Position numbers and translations under genes: made by a program. From Methanosphaera sp. (GTDB lineage: Archaea; Methanobacteriota; Methanobacteria; Methanobacteriales; Methanobacteriaceae), in assembly GCA_017430835.1 (NCBI GenBank), contig JAFRMD010000045.1, forward strand, positions 1-15,257: a stretch of DNA of 15,257 nucleotides, read 5' to 3'. This document shows positions 1 through 6,261 of this stretch, one piece after another. The notes beneath the pieces are model-generated. The model saw only the letters and a program-made list of their open reading frames with translations, had not been told where the DNA came from and made no database searches. Numbering within the stretch: position 1 is the first letter of the stretch; the number at the start of each line of letters is the position of its first letter.

Positions 1-396
1 TTCTTCTCTCATATCTGCAACAGTTGACATTAAGGATACTCTTGTTCCGTATTTGTCGTGTAATTCTTCGAGTTGTTCCCATGTTACAGCTGTACATCTT
101 TCGGATGCTTCTCTGCTGATTGATTGTTGTTGTACGTGTTCTGTTTCTATTTGTATGGATGGTAAACCTATGTCTGCTACTCTTTGACATGCTGCGAATG
201 CAATGTTTTTAGAAGTTGCTTCTAATCCATCAATACTTTCTTCTGATCCTTCTGCTGGTGCTACTTTAATGTTTGGATATACCATACCGTTTCCAGCTTC
301 TTGGTCTAATCCTAATTTTACAGGGTGTCTTGTTTCCCCGAATAACATATCATCTACGTCTTTTGTTTCCATTTGTGTAAAGGGTTTTTGTGCCAT
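1..396 (-). CDS. mtaB: Methanol:corrinoid methyltransferase MtaB, N-terminal part (cut by window edge)
   Basis: The first 132 codons read without a stop from ATG at 396 to the window edge. They are about the first quarter or third of a protein that is about 460 residues long in Methanosarcina. MtaB splits methanol and transfers its methyl group to the Co(I) corrinoid of MtaC, the first step of methanol-dependent methanogenesis in the cytoplasm. Family resemblance is seen in the N-terminal block with DDMLFG (residues 16-21), the PVKLGLD stretch (26-32) and the highly typical ETEHVQQ block (about 106-112). The zinc ligands lie further downstream, outside the window. The start is well supported: GGTGA sits 7 bases before the ATG. 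The gene is first in its transcription unit here. No mtaC lies upstream, so mtaC must follow or be elsewhere. The call is from remembered family sequence, not from a search. Confidence 0.85.
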   Translation of the reverse strand, partial: MAQKPFTQMETKDVDDMLFGETRHPVKLGLDQEAGNGMVYPNIKVAPAEGSEESIDGLEATSKNIAFAACQRVADIGLPSIQIETEHVQQQSISREASERCTAVTWEQLEELHDKYGTRVSLMSTVADMREE

Positions 397-929
397 ATAA
401 TTTCACCACTTAATTTTTTATTAATCTTATACCCACATAGTTATTACTTTAGTCATCATAGATATATAATAAATTAGTCATTTTTATTACTGTATGCTTG
501 AAAACCACTAAAGTATTATTTATATTTATGAAATTAAGAAGAAAATAACAATATAAAAAATAGAAGTTAAGAGTTTAATTTTTAAAATTTAAATTATTTA
601 AAATTAAAAAATAAATTTAAAAGATATTAAAATTTTATTTTAGAAAATAAGTTTAAAATTTGATTTAAAATACTTAAAAAAAGAATTTTAATAATTTTAC
701 GTATTATGTTAATATTTGTATTTTTGAGAAAAGTATTACTTTAATAAGATAATACTTCCTTTTAGAAAAATAATATAAAGAAAATTTGTAATACAAATCT
801 AACAAAAAAAGGCATGCAATTCATCAAAAAAAGTCGATACAATAAAAATTCAAAAAAACAGGGCAATAATTAAATTGATTAAAAAAAGTTATAAAAAAAT
901 TTAAGAAAAAGAAAGTAGAACTAATCTAC
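397..929. other. Long AT-rich gene-free region between mtaA and mtaB
   Basis: I see no credible gene on either strand. The base composition is almost entirely A and T, especially 535-780. The part next to mtaA (about 793-930, read on the minus strand) holds a hairpin followed by a series of U7 tracts and looks like a termination zone. The part next to mtaB (about 440-520) holds repeated short motifs around a possible TATA box and looks like a promoter and leader. The middle (about 540-770) is low-complexity A/T with imperfect palindromes. I see no GC-rich island that would suggest a structured RNA. Confidence 0.6.
462..473 (-). promoter_or_regulatory. Candidate TATA box for mtaB
   Basis: Read on the minus strand this is TTTATTATATAT. 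It is the clearest TATA-like stretch close to mtaB and would place the start of transcription near 440, giving a leader of about 45 bases. Two copies of TTAGTCAT (449-456 and 474-481) flank it closely. In DNA this AT-rich, TATA-like strings occur often by chance, so confidence is low. Confidence 0.3.
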
Positions 930-930
930 T
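793..930 (-). terminator. mtaA terminator zone: hairpin plus serial U7 tracts
   Basis: The 5-base-pair stem AGTAG (914-918) and CTACT (926-930) with a 7-base loop overlaps the last base of the mtaA stop codon. Further along the minus strand follow U-tracts, seen on the plus strand as runs of exactly seven A at 893-899, 881-887, 852-858, 826-832 and 804-810. A further run of seven lies at 676-682. Archaeal RNA polymerase terminates on U-rich tracts, so this is well suited to stop transcription from mtaA before it reaches mtaB on the same strand. Confidence 0.6.
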
Positions 931-1943
931 TATTGATAAAATTCATCTCTTGCTTCAACAAATGCTTTTAAGTTTGCTAAAGGAGATTTAGGTGCAATAC
1001 CACAACTTGGTGCTAATATATCTATACCTTTTTCTAAAGCTTGAGTTACTTCAGCTTTAACTTCTTCAGTTGGTTTACTGAATAAAGTTTGACTGGTTGA
1101 AATGTTACCTACTAATACTGTGTCAGAACCTTCAGCTTCTTGTACTTTTCTTGCTTCTGCAACATCCACTGCTTCTTCGAATGATGCTCCGTTGAAACCA
1201 CAAGTTAACATACCTTCCATAATTGGGAGTGAGTTACCACAAATGTGGATAATACTGTTTGCATCCATTTCTCCAGATAAATCTTCTAATGAAGGTTGTG
1301 CAAATTCAAAGAAGTCATCAGGACTTAATAATTCTGGAGATGATGTAGGATCTGCTACACAAATTACGTCTACACCAACATCATTGAATGCTTCAACTAA
1401 TTCTGTTTGTGCACCTAATGCTATTTCAACTACATCTTCTACTACGAAACTGTCTGTTTTTAACATTTTTACTAAGTCTTCTACACCTAATAAGTGACCT
1501 GCTAATGTGAAAGGACCTGCCATACCTACTACTACTGGTACTTCAGGGTATTCATTTTTGAGAATTTCAATAGATTCTACAATAACTGGTAATCTTCCTT
1601 GGTTTGCATAGTCATCAGGAATATCTAAATCTTCTACATCATCGAATGGTGCGTGTGATTTTAATGTTGGTGTTGCTTCTAAATCACCTAAGTCAACTTC
1701 ACAACCGAATGCTTCTGCTTCTGCAGTTAAGTCGAAAGGTACTCTTGCACATTCTAATCCTGCTTGTTCGTGTAATGAAATACCTAATCTTGCCATTTCT
1801 TGTGCATCGGTGTGTGCTGATGGCCAAGATACTTGTGCTGCATCAAATGCTTCAATTACTGCTGCTGCAGTTGCACTGATTGCTGGGGTTTTTTCTACTT
1901 CGTCTCCATTAAATGCTGCGTTTAAATTTTCTATAAGATCCAT
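930..1943 (-). CDS. mtaA: Methylcobamide:coenzyme M methyltransferase MtaA
   Basis: This 337-residue cytoplasmic zinc enzyme of the UroD-like methyltransferase family transfers the methyl group from methyl-MtaC to coenzyme M, making methyl-CoM for methanogenesis. The zinc site is visible as H233-x-C235 in the HICG block and C314 in the PSCG block. This is the His-x-Cys...Cys pattern that sets MtaA/MtbA enzymes apart from uroporphyrinogen decarboxylase. Length fits the family. The ATG is preceded by AAGGTGA at good spacing. The protein is strikingly acidic: by hand count about 65 Asp/Glu against 16 Lys/Arg. It is transcribed alone, divergently from gatA, and is followed by a strong U-tract terminator zone and then by mtaB on the same strand. 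MtaA as opposed to the methylamine-specific MtbA is inferred from the neighbouring mtaB; sequence alone leaves some doubt. Confidence 0.85.
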   Translation of the reverse strand: MDLIENLNAAFNGDEVEKTPAISATAAAVIEAFDAAQVSWPSAHTDAQEMARLGISLHEQAGLECARVPFDLTAEAEAFGCEVDLGDLEATPTLKSHAPFDDVEDLDIPDDYANQGRLPVIVESIEILKNEYPEVPVVVGMAGPFTLAGHLLGVEDLVKMLKTDSFVVEDVVEIALGAQTELVEAFNDVGVDVICVADPTSSPELLSPDDFFEFAQPSLEDLSGEMDANSIIHICGNSLPIMEGMLTCGFNGASFEEAVDVAEARKVQEAEGSDTVLVGNISTSQTLFSKPTEEVKAEVTQALEKGIDILAPSCGIAPKSPLANLKAFVEARDEFYQ

Positions 1944-1977
1944 TTGTTCACCTTGTTATAATATATATATTATATGT

Positions 1978-1999
1978 GAGTTTTTAATATCAAAAACTC
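1978..1999. repeat. Perfect 8-bp inverted repeat in the mtaA leader
   Basis: GAGTTTTT (1978-1985), a 6-base spacer, then AAAAACTC (1992-1999). It lies 34 bases upstream of the mtaA ATG, between the proposed TATA box and the ribosome binding site. It could be a repressor operator or a leader-RNA hairpin; the sequence does not tell which. Confidence 0.6.
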
Positions 2000-2067
2000 G
2001 AAAATTTTTATTTATGTTTATAAATATCAAAATTGTTATTTTCAATTTTTCATTGAACAATTCATTA

Positions 2068-2075
2068 TATTTAAA
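2068..2075 (-). promoter_or_regulatory. Candidate TATA box for mtaA
   Basis: On the minus strand this reads TTTAAATA, a match to the methanogen box A pattern TTTA(T/A)ATA. Transcription would start near 2043, giving a leader of about 100 bases that includes the 1978-1999 dyad. The site sits in a palindromic AT stretch, and a TTTATAAA at 2018-2025 is an alternative. Confidence 0.4.
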
Positions 2076-2207
2076 TACTAACAAGCCGTACCTACATTTA
2101 ATATAAAAATGTTAAAAATAGTTTCATGTGAGTATAAGACTATTTAAATTTTATTTTTCATAAGTATAGCACATACTTGTTATTAATATATTATATTGTT
2201 TTTGATA

Positions 2208-2215
2208 TTTATATA
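2208..2215 (+). promoter_or_regulatory. Candidate TATA box for gatA
   Basis: TTTATATA is an exact match to the methanogen box A consensus. Transcription would start near 2238 and give a leader of about 90 bases. A second AT stretch at 2269-2280 would give a shorter leader and is an alternative. Confidence 0.4.
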
Positions 2216-2330
2216 ATTTAGTTTTTAATATCAGTCTAAAAAAAGAAATTATAATACTTTCTTTAATCATATATATTATACATATAGAAGAATAATAAAA
2301 AAATACAATGATTTTTACTAAGGTGAATAC

Positions 2331-3698
2331 ATGAAAGTAATAGAGAAAGTTGAAGCAATCAAAAAACAAGAACTAACAGCAACCGAGAATCTTGAACAAA
2401 TGTATGAAGTTATTAAAGAGAAAAATGATGACATCAATGCTTTTGTTCAATTAGATTATGAAAGAGCTCAAAAAGTTGCAAAAAATATTGATGAAAGAAT
2501 CAAAAATGGTGAAGAAACAGGTAAACTTGCTGGTTTAGTTATTGGTATTAAAAGTAATATTAATGTTGAAGATTTAATTATATCTGCAGCATCCCCAACT
2601 TTAAAAGAATACCAAGGAAGTTACAATGCTACGGTAATTAATCGAATTTTAGATGAAGATGGAGTGATTATAGGATTAACAAACATGGATGAATTTGCAG
2701 CAGGAAGTTCAACCGAAACTTCAATGTATGGCCCAACAGATAATCCAAATGCTCCAGGACATATTCCTGGTGGTTCCAGTGGGGGTTCAGCAGCAGCTAT
2801 TGCAGCAAATATGTGTGATATTTCCTTAGGTTCTGATACTGGAGGATCAATTAGAAATCCTGCATCACATTGTGGAGTAATGGGTTTTAAACCAACATAT
2901 GGTATGGTATCACGACAAGGATTACTTGATTTAGCAATGAGTTTAGACCAAATTGGTCCTTTTGCTAATGATACAACAGGTATTGGATTAATGTTAGATG
3001 TTATTACTGGGTACGACCCATATGATACAACAACACTCAATAAAGAACATGGCTCTTTTATGGATGATACTGAAAATGAAACATTAGAGAATACAACTGT
3101 AGGTGTTGTTAAAGAATTTATGGATGTTACCGATGAAAAAATTGATAAAGTTATTAACAAATCCATTGATGAAATATCAGGATTAGGTGCAGAAATCAAA
3201 GAGTTAACCTTTGAAGATATAGATTTAGGTTTACCAACTTATTACTTAATTAACTATGTTGAATTCTTCTCTGCAACTAGAAAATATGATGGACGTAAAT
3301 ATGGTGAAAGAATTGAAGAAGTATGTGGTCCTGAAGTATCCCGTAGAATACAAATTGGTTCTTACATAAGTCAAAAAGAGTTCAGTGGCAAATATTATAA
3401 GAAAGCTTTACAAGCAAGGTCATTAATACGTAATGATTTCAACGCTTTACTAAACGATGTTGACATAATTGCTGGTCCTACAGTTCCAAAATTACCTCAC
3501 AAAATTGGTGAAAAAATTGAAACTATGGACATGTATGCATACGATGTGTTAACAGTATTAGCAAATATTACTGGTATTCCAGCAAGCAGTATGAAAGCTG
3601 GTCTTGTTGATGATATTCCTGTTGGTTTACAATTACAAGCAAAACCTGAAGAAGATCATAAAATACTTAGTGCAATGAGTGCAATAGAAAAAAATTAA
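2331..3698 (+). CDS. gatA: Glu/Asp-tRNA amidotransferase subunit A (GatA)
   Basis: This 455-residue amidase-family protein is the glutaminase subunit of GatCAB. It releases ammonia from glutamine or asparagine for amidation of mischarged tRNA; in archaea that have GatDE for Gln, GatCAB is thought mainly to make Asn-tRNA(Asn). The amidase Ser-cisSer-Lys triad is visible: K74 in GIKSN, S149 in the GGSSGGS loop (147-153) and the nucleophile S173 in SDTGGS (168-173). The spacing of 75 and 24 residues equals that in bacterial GatA as I remember it. The MDEFAAGSS block (about 119-127) and GFKPTYG are also family hallmarks. The start has AAGGTGA 4 to 5 bases upstream. gatB and gatC are not adjacent. 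The gene stands alone, divergent from mtaA, and ends at a hairpin terminator shared with convergent tfrA. Confidence 0.93.
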   Translation: MKVIEKVEAIKKQELTATENLEQMYEVIKEKNDDINAFVQLDYERAQKVAKNIDERIKNGEETGKLAGLVIGIKSNINVEDLIISAASPTLKEYQGSYNATVINRILDEDGVIIGLTNMDEFAAGSSTETSMYGPTDNPNAPGHIPGGSSGGSAAAIAANMCDISLGSDTGGSIRNPASHCGVMGFKPTYGMVSRQGLLDLAMSLDQIGPFANDTTGIGLMLDVITGYDPYDTTTLNKEHGSFMDDTENETLENTTVGVVKEFMDVTDEKIDKVINKSIDEISGLGAEIKELTFEDIDLGLPTYYLINYVEFFSATRKYDGRKYGERIEEVCGPEVSRRIQIGSYISQKEFSGKYYKKALQARSLIRNDFNALLNDVDIIAGPTVPKLPHKIGEKIETMDMYAYDVLTVLANITGIPASSMKAGLVDDIPVGLQLQAKPEEDHKILSAMSAIEKN

Positions 3699-3736
3699 AA
3701 AAAAGAATACTTTAGTAAAAATTTATAGGAAAAAAA

Positions 3737-3773
3737 GAATGATGTGTAATAACATCATTTGTACTATTTTTTT
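3737..3773. terminator. Bidirectional hairpin terminator between gatA and tfrA
   Basis: AATGATGT (3738-3745) and ACATCATT (3752-3759) form a perfect 8-base-pair stem with a 6-base loop. On the plus strand a U7 run follows at about 3767-3773. On the minus strand a U6 run follows directly (A-run 3731-3736). It lies in the 85-base gap between the two convergent stop codons, so it can serve both genes. Confidence 0.7.
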
Positions 3774-3783
3774 AAAATTAGTG

Positions 3784-5454
3784 TTATTCTTCAAATAATC
3801 CACGTTTTACGGTTGAAACGCCACTATTTTTATTAATTACGAAACTTTTAAGGTATTCCTGATCGTTCTTTTCAGGATAATCCAAACGGTAATGTGCTCC
3901 CCTACTTTCTTTTCTTAATAAAGCGGATTTAACTATTAATTTTGCTAATTTTATCATATTTATTACTTCAATAGCAGTTATTAATCCATTATTAAATTCT
4001 TTAAAGGAATATACTTTCATATCATTTGTTTTTTCTTCAAGTTTCTCAAGTTCCAGTTCTGCTTGTTTTAAACCTTTTTCATCTCTGACAATTGCAACAT
4101 AGTTCCACATTATTTCACGTAGTTGTGTTTTTATATCCTCCGGATTAAATGTTCCTTCATAAAATAAATCTTTTATTCGATTTATTTCCATTTTTACTTC
4201 TGTTTCATCAAATTCTTCAAGTTGAGTGTTCATTGCTCTTTTAGCTGAATTGATTCCAGCTATATTACCAAACACTTGAGTATCTGCTAATGCATTTCCA
4301 CCTAACCTATTTGCTCCGTGTACTCCTGAAGTTGCTTCACCTGCTGCAAAGAGGTTTTCAACACTTGATTCGCAATTTCCATCAATTTTAATGCCGCCCA
4401 TAAAATGATGTGCCGTAGGTGCAACTACCATTGGTTCATTAATAATATCTACACCCACATCTTTAAACTGTTGTACCATTGTATTTAATTTTGTTTTTAC
4501 TTGTTGTTCAGGTAAATGAGTTACAGACAAATATACTCCACCATCATCCGTTCCCCTACCTTCCTGAATTTCTGTGTAAATTGAGCGAGCAACAATATCC
4601 CTAGTAGCTAGTTCTTCCCGTGGATCATATTTTATCATGAAACGTTCTCCTTCAGAATTTATCAAATGACCCCCTTCTCCACGAACAGCTTCTGTAATTA
4701 AAACACCACTCCTAGATTTTGGAGAGACCATACCCGTTGGATGAAATTGCACCATTTCCATGTCCATCATATCAGCACCTACTTCATAGGCCAAAACTAT
4801 TCCGTCACCAGTTTTTTGAAGTGCATTCGAAGTTACAGGGTATAACCAGCCACAGCCCCCTGATGCAATTACTGTTGCTTTTGAATGATAAATAACTATG
4901 GAACTATCTTTTAGGGAGATTCCCATTGCACCAACTATCTTTGTATGTTCTTTATCATAAAGTAATTTGGTTATCATGATTTCTTCATGTGTTTTGATGT
5001 TTTCTCTTATTACTTCTTCCTTAAGGCCCAACATCATTTCATGACCGGATTGATCTCCTTTAAAGCATGTTCTTCGACAACTCTGTCCACCAAATGCTCT
5101 TTGATTTAAACGTCCATCCTCTTGTCTATCAAAGAGTGATCCGTATTTTTCTAATTCTATTAACATTTGAGGAGATTGTGTCACTAATTCATGAACTAAA
5201 TGCAAATCATTTAGGAAAGCACCGCCTTTTAAAGTATCCAAGATATGTAATTGCATTGAATCTGCTTTATCCACATAACCAAATACTGCATTATATCCTC
5301 CTTCTGCAAGCATTGTACAACCTGATTTGAATGTTAAACCTTTTGATACAATTATTACGTCCTGATTGTTTTTACTTGCAACAATACCGCATTTACATCC
5401 AGCCCCTCCAGATCCAATAACTAATACATCACAAACATATTCTGTAATTTCCAT
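3784..5454 (-). CDS. tfrA: Fumarate reductase flavoprotein subunit, thiol:fumarate reductase type (TfrA)
   Basis: This 556-residue FAD subunit of the SdhA/FrdA family fits methanobacterial TfrA, which with TfrB reduces fumarate to succinate using CoM-SH and CoB-SH and yields the heterodisulfide. This feeds the incomplete reductive TCA route. Seen: the dinucleotide fold GSGGAG (14-19); the QFHPTG active-site block with H238 and T240; R289 in the RDIVARS block, the presumed proton-shuttle Arg; H349 in AHHFMGG; and R383 in GANRLGG. Where E. coli FrdA carries the His that binds FAD covalently, this protein has C46, which points to non-covalent FAD, as reported for TfrA. The ATG at 5454 is chosen over an in-frame TTG at 5460 because AAGGTG (5462-5467) is 7 bases from the ATG but only 1 from the TTG. 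It is the last gene of the hisG operon, 17 bases after the FAH gene. No tfrB is in the window. Confidence 0.85.
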   Translation of the reverse strand: MEITEYVCDVLVIGSGGAGCKCGIVASKNNQDVIIVSKGLTFKSGCTMLAEGGYNAVFGYVDKADSMQLHILDTLKGGAFLNDLHLVHELVTQSPQMLIELEKYGSLFDRQEDGRLNQRAFGGQSCRRTCFKGDQSGHEMMLGLKEEVIRENIKTHEEIMITKLLYDKEHTKIVGAMGISLKDSSIVIYHSKATVIASGGCGWLYPVTSNALQKTGDGIVLAYEVGADMMDMEMVQFHPTGMVSPKSRSGVLITEAVRGEGGHLINSEGERFMIKYDPREELATRDIVARSIYTEIQEGRGTDDGGVYLSVTHLPEQQVKTKLNTMVQQFKDVGVDIINEPMVVAPTAHHFMGGIKIDGNCESSVENLFAAGEATSGVHGANRLGGNALADTQVFGNIAGINSAKRAMNTQLEEFDETEVKMEINRIKDLFYEGTFNPEDIKTQLREIMWNYVAIVRDEKGLKQAELELEKLEEKTNDMKVYSFKEFNNGLITAIEVINMIKLAKLIVKSALLRKESRGAHYRLDYPEKNDQEYLKSFVINKNSGVSTVKRGLFEE

Positions 5455-5461
5455 AAGCAAA

Positions 5462-5467
5462 CACCTT
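5462..5467 (-). promoter_or_regulatory. Ribosome binding site that decides the tfrA start
   Basis: AAGGTG on the minus strand, 7 bases before the ATG at 5454. It lies in the 17-base gap after the stop codon of the FAH-family gene. It excludes the upstream TTG as start and shows tfrA has its own initiation site within the operon. Confidence 0.7.
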
Positions 5468-5471
5468 TAAA

Positions 5472-6248
5472 TTATTTAACAATATTCTTCAATTCTCCTA
5501 TTTCTTCAATATTAATTGTAACGACATCCCCTATATTTAAATGATCAATTCCCGGAGGTGTTCCAGTAGCTATTAAATCACCAGGATACAAAGTCATTAT
5601 ATTAGATACATATTTAACTAATTCTTTAGGTGAAAATATCATATTTTTTGTATTTGAGTCTTGTTTAATTTCACCATTGACTGTTGAGTAAATTCTTTGA
5701 TTTGATGGATTAATATTAGTTACTACAACCGGACCTACTGGACAAAATGTATCAAAACTTTTAGAACGTGTCCACTGACCATCTTTTTCTTGTAAATCTC
5801 TTGCAGTTACATCATTTATAATTGTATAAGCCATATCCGGATTTTCATTATTTTCTGAATTAATCTTTGATAATATGACAATACCCAATTCTGCTTCAAA
5901 ATCTAATTTTTTTGTATTTTTAGGATAGATTATACTTTCATTTGTTGATATCATGCTTGATGAGGGTTTCATAAATAATAAAGGTTCTTCGGGAAGTACC
6001 ATGTCCAGTTCATCCGCATGATCTTTATAGTTTAATCCAACACACAAAATTTTTGATGCATCTACTGGAACCAAGACTTTAATATCCTCTATTAAATCAA
6101 AAGAATTTTCTTTATATGAATTTACGAATTGATGTTCATTTTTGATTGCTTCGATAATTGAAGAATAATTTAATTGATAAATTTTGTCCTCTTCCAATAT
6201 ACCTATTCGTTCAACATCCTTAGATGTTTTATATCTTATATATTTCAT
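5472..6248 (-). CDS. Fumarylacetoacetate hydrolase (FAH) family protein, possible oxaloacetate tautomerase or decarboxylase
   Basis: This 258-residue protein is a typical single-domain prokaryotic FAH-fold enzyme, preceded by a short N-terminal part. The core begins at about residue 66 with ILCVGLNY. The metal site is seen as E118-x-E120 in DFEAELG and D146 in INDVTARD. Also present are R161-SKSFDTFCPVGP and the GTPPGI block (229-234) near the C terminus. Such proteins are often labelled hydroxyheptadienedioate isomerase, but relatives FAHD1 and FAHD2/YcgM act on oxaloacetate. Its position directly before tfrA makes an oxaloacetate-related repair role attractive; this is inference. The ATG at 6248 is chosen because the protein then starts like relatives (MKYIRY). 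The longer reading from a TTG at 6317 would overlap hisG. The start is 13 bases after the hisG stop and has no clear ribosome binding site, so translation is probably coupled to hisG. Confidence 0.8.
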   Translation of the reverse strand: MKYIRYKTSKDVERIGILEEDKIYQLNYSSIIEAIKNEHQFVNSYKENSFDLIEDIKVLVPVDASKILCVGLNYKDHADELDMVLPEEPLLFMKPSSSMISTNESIIYPKNTKKLDFEAELGIVILSKINSENNENPDMAYTIINDVTARDLQEKDGQWTRSKSFDTFCPVGPVVVTNINPSNQRIYSTVNGEIKQDSNTKNMIFSPKELVKYVSNIMTLYPGDLIATGTPPGIDHLNIGDVVTINIEEIGELKNIVK

Positions 6249-6261
6249 AATAATCAGATTA

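Larger units (their letters stand above)
1944..2330. promoter_or_regulatory. Divergent mtaA/gatA intergenic control region
   Basis: A 387-base AT-rich region without a credible gene. It contains a perfect 8-base inverted repeat at 1978-1999 and a 6-base one at 2162-2178. A recurring AATATCAAAA-type motif occurs at 1986-1996, 2023-2032 and, inverted, 2199-2209. A 13-base direct repeat lies at 1980-1992 and 2221-2233. TATA-like boxes are present for both genes. The number of repeated elements is more than I see between other gene pairs in the window, but no known regulator site is recognised. Confidence 0.5.

Noticed and set aside
535..780. Short palindromes and repeated TTTAAAATT-like strings as a possible repeat array or origin
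   Set aside because: The stretch is nearly pure A/T, where such strings arise by chance; there is no regular unit, no conserved origin box and no cdc6/orc gene nearby.
1604..1879. Plus-strand open frame of 91 codons, very rich in Leu and His
   Set aside because: It lies wholly antisense within mtaA, which has clear zinc-site motifs; the Leu richness is a mirror of mtaA codons.
930..1943. Reading the gene as uroporphyrinogen decarboxylase (hemE)
   Set aside because: The His-x-Cys (233, 235) and Cys314 zinc pattern and the neighbouring mtaB identify the methyltransferase branch of the fold.
2151..2369. Minus-strand open frame of 72 codons rich in Phe, Tyr and Ile, resembling a membrane peptide
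   Set aside because: It overlaps the start of gatA and the AT-rich control region, has no ribosome binding site, and AT-rich DNA gives such hydrophobic frames by chance.
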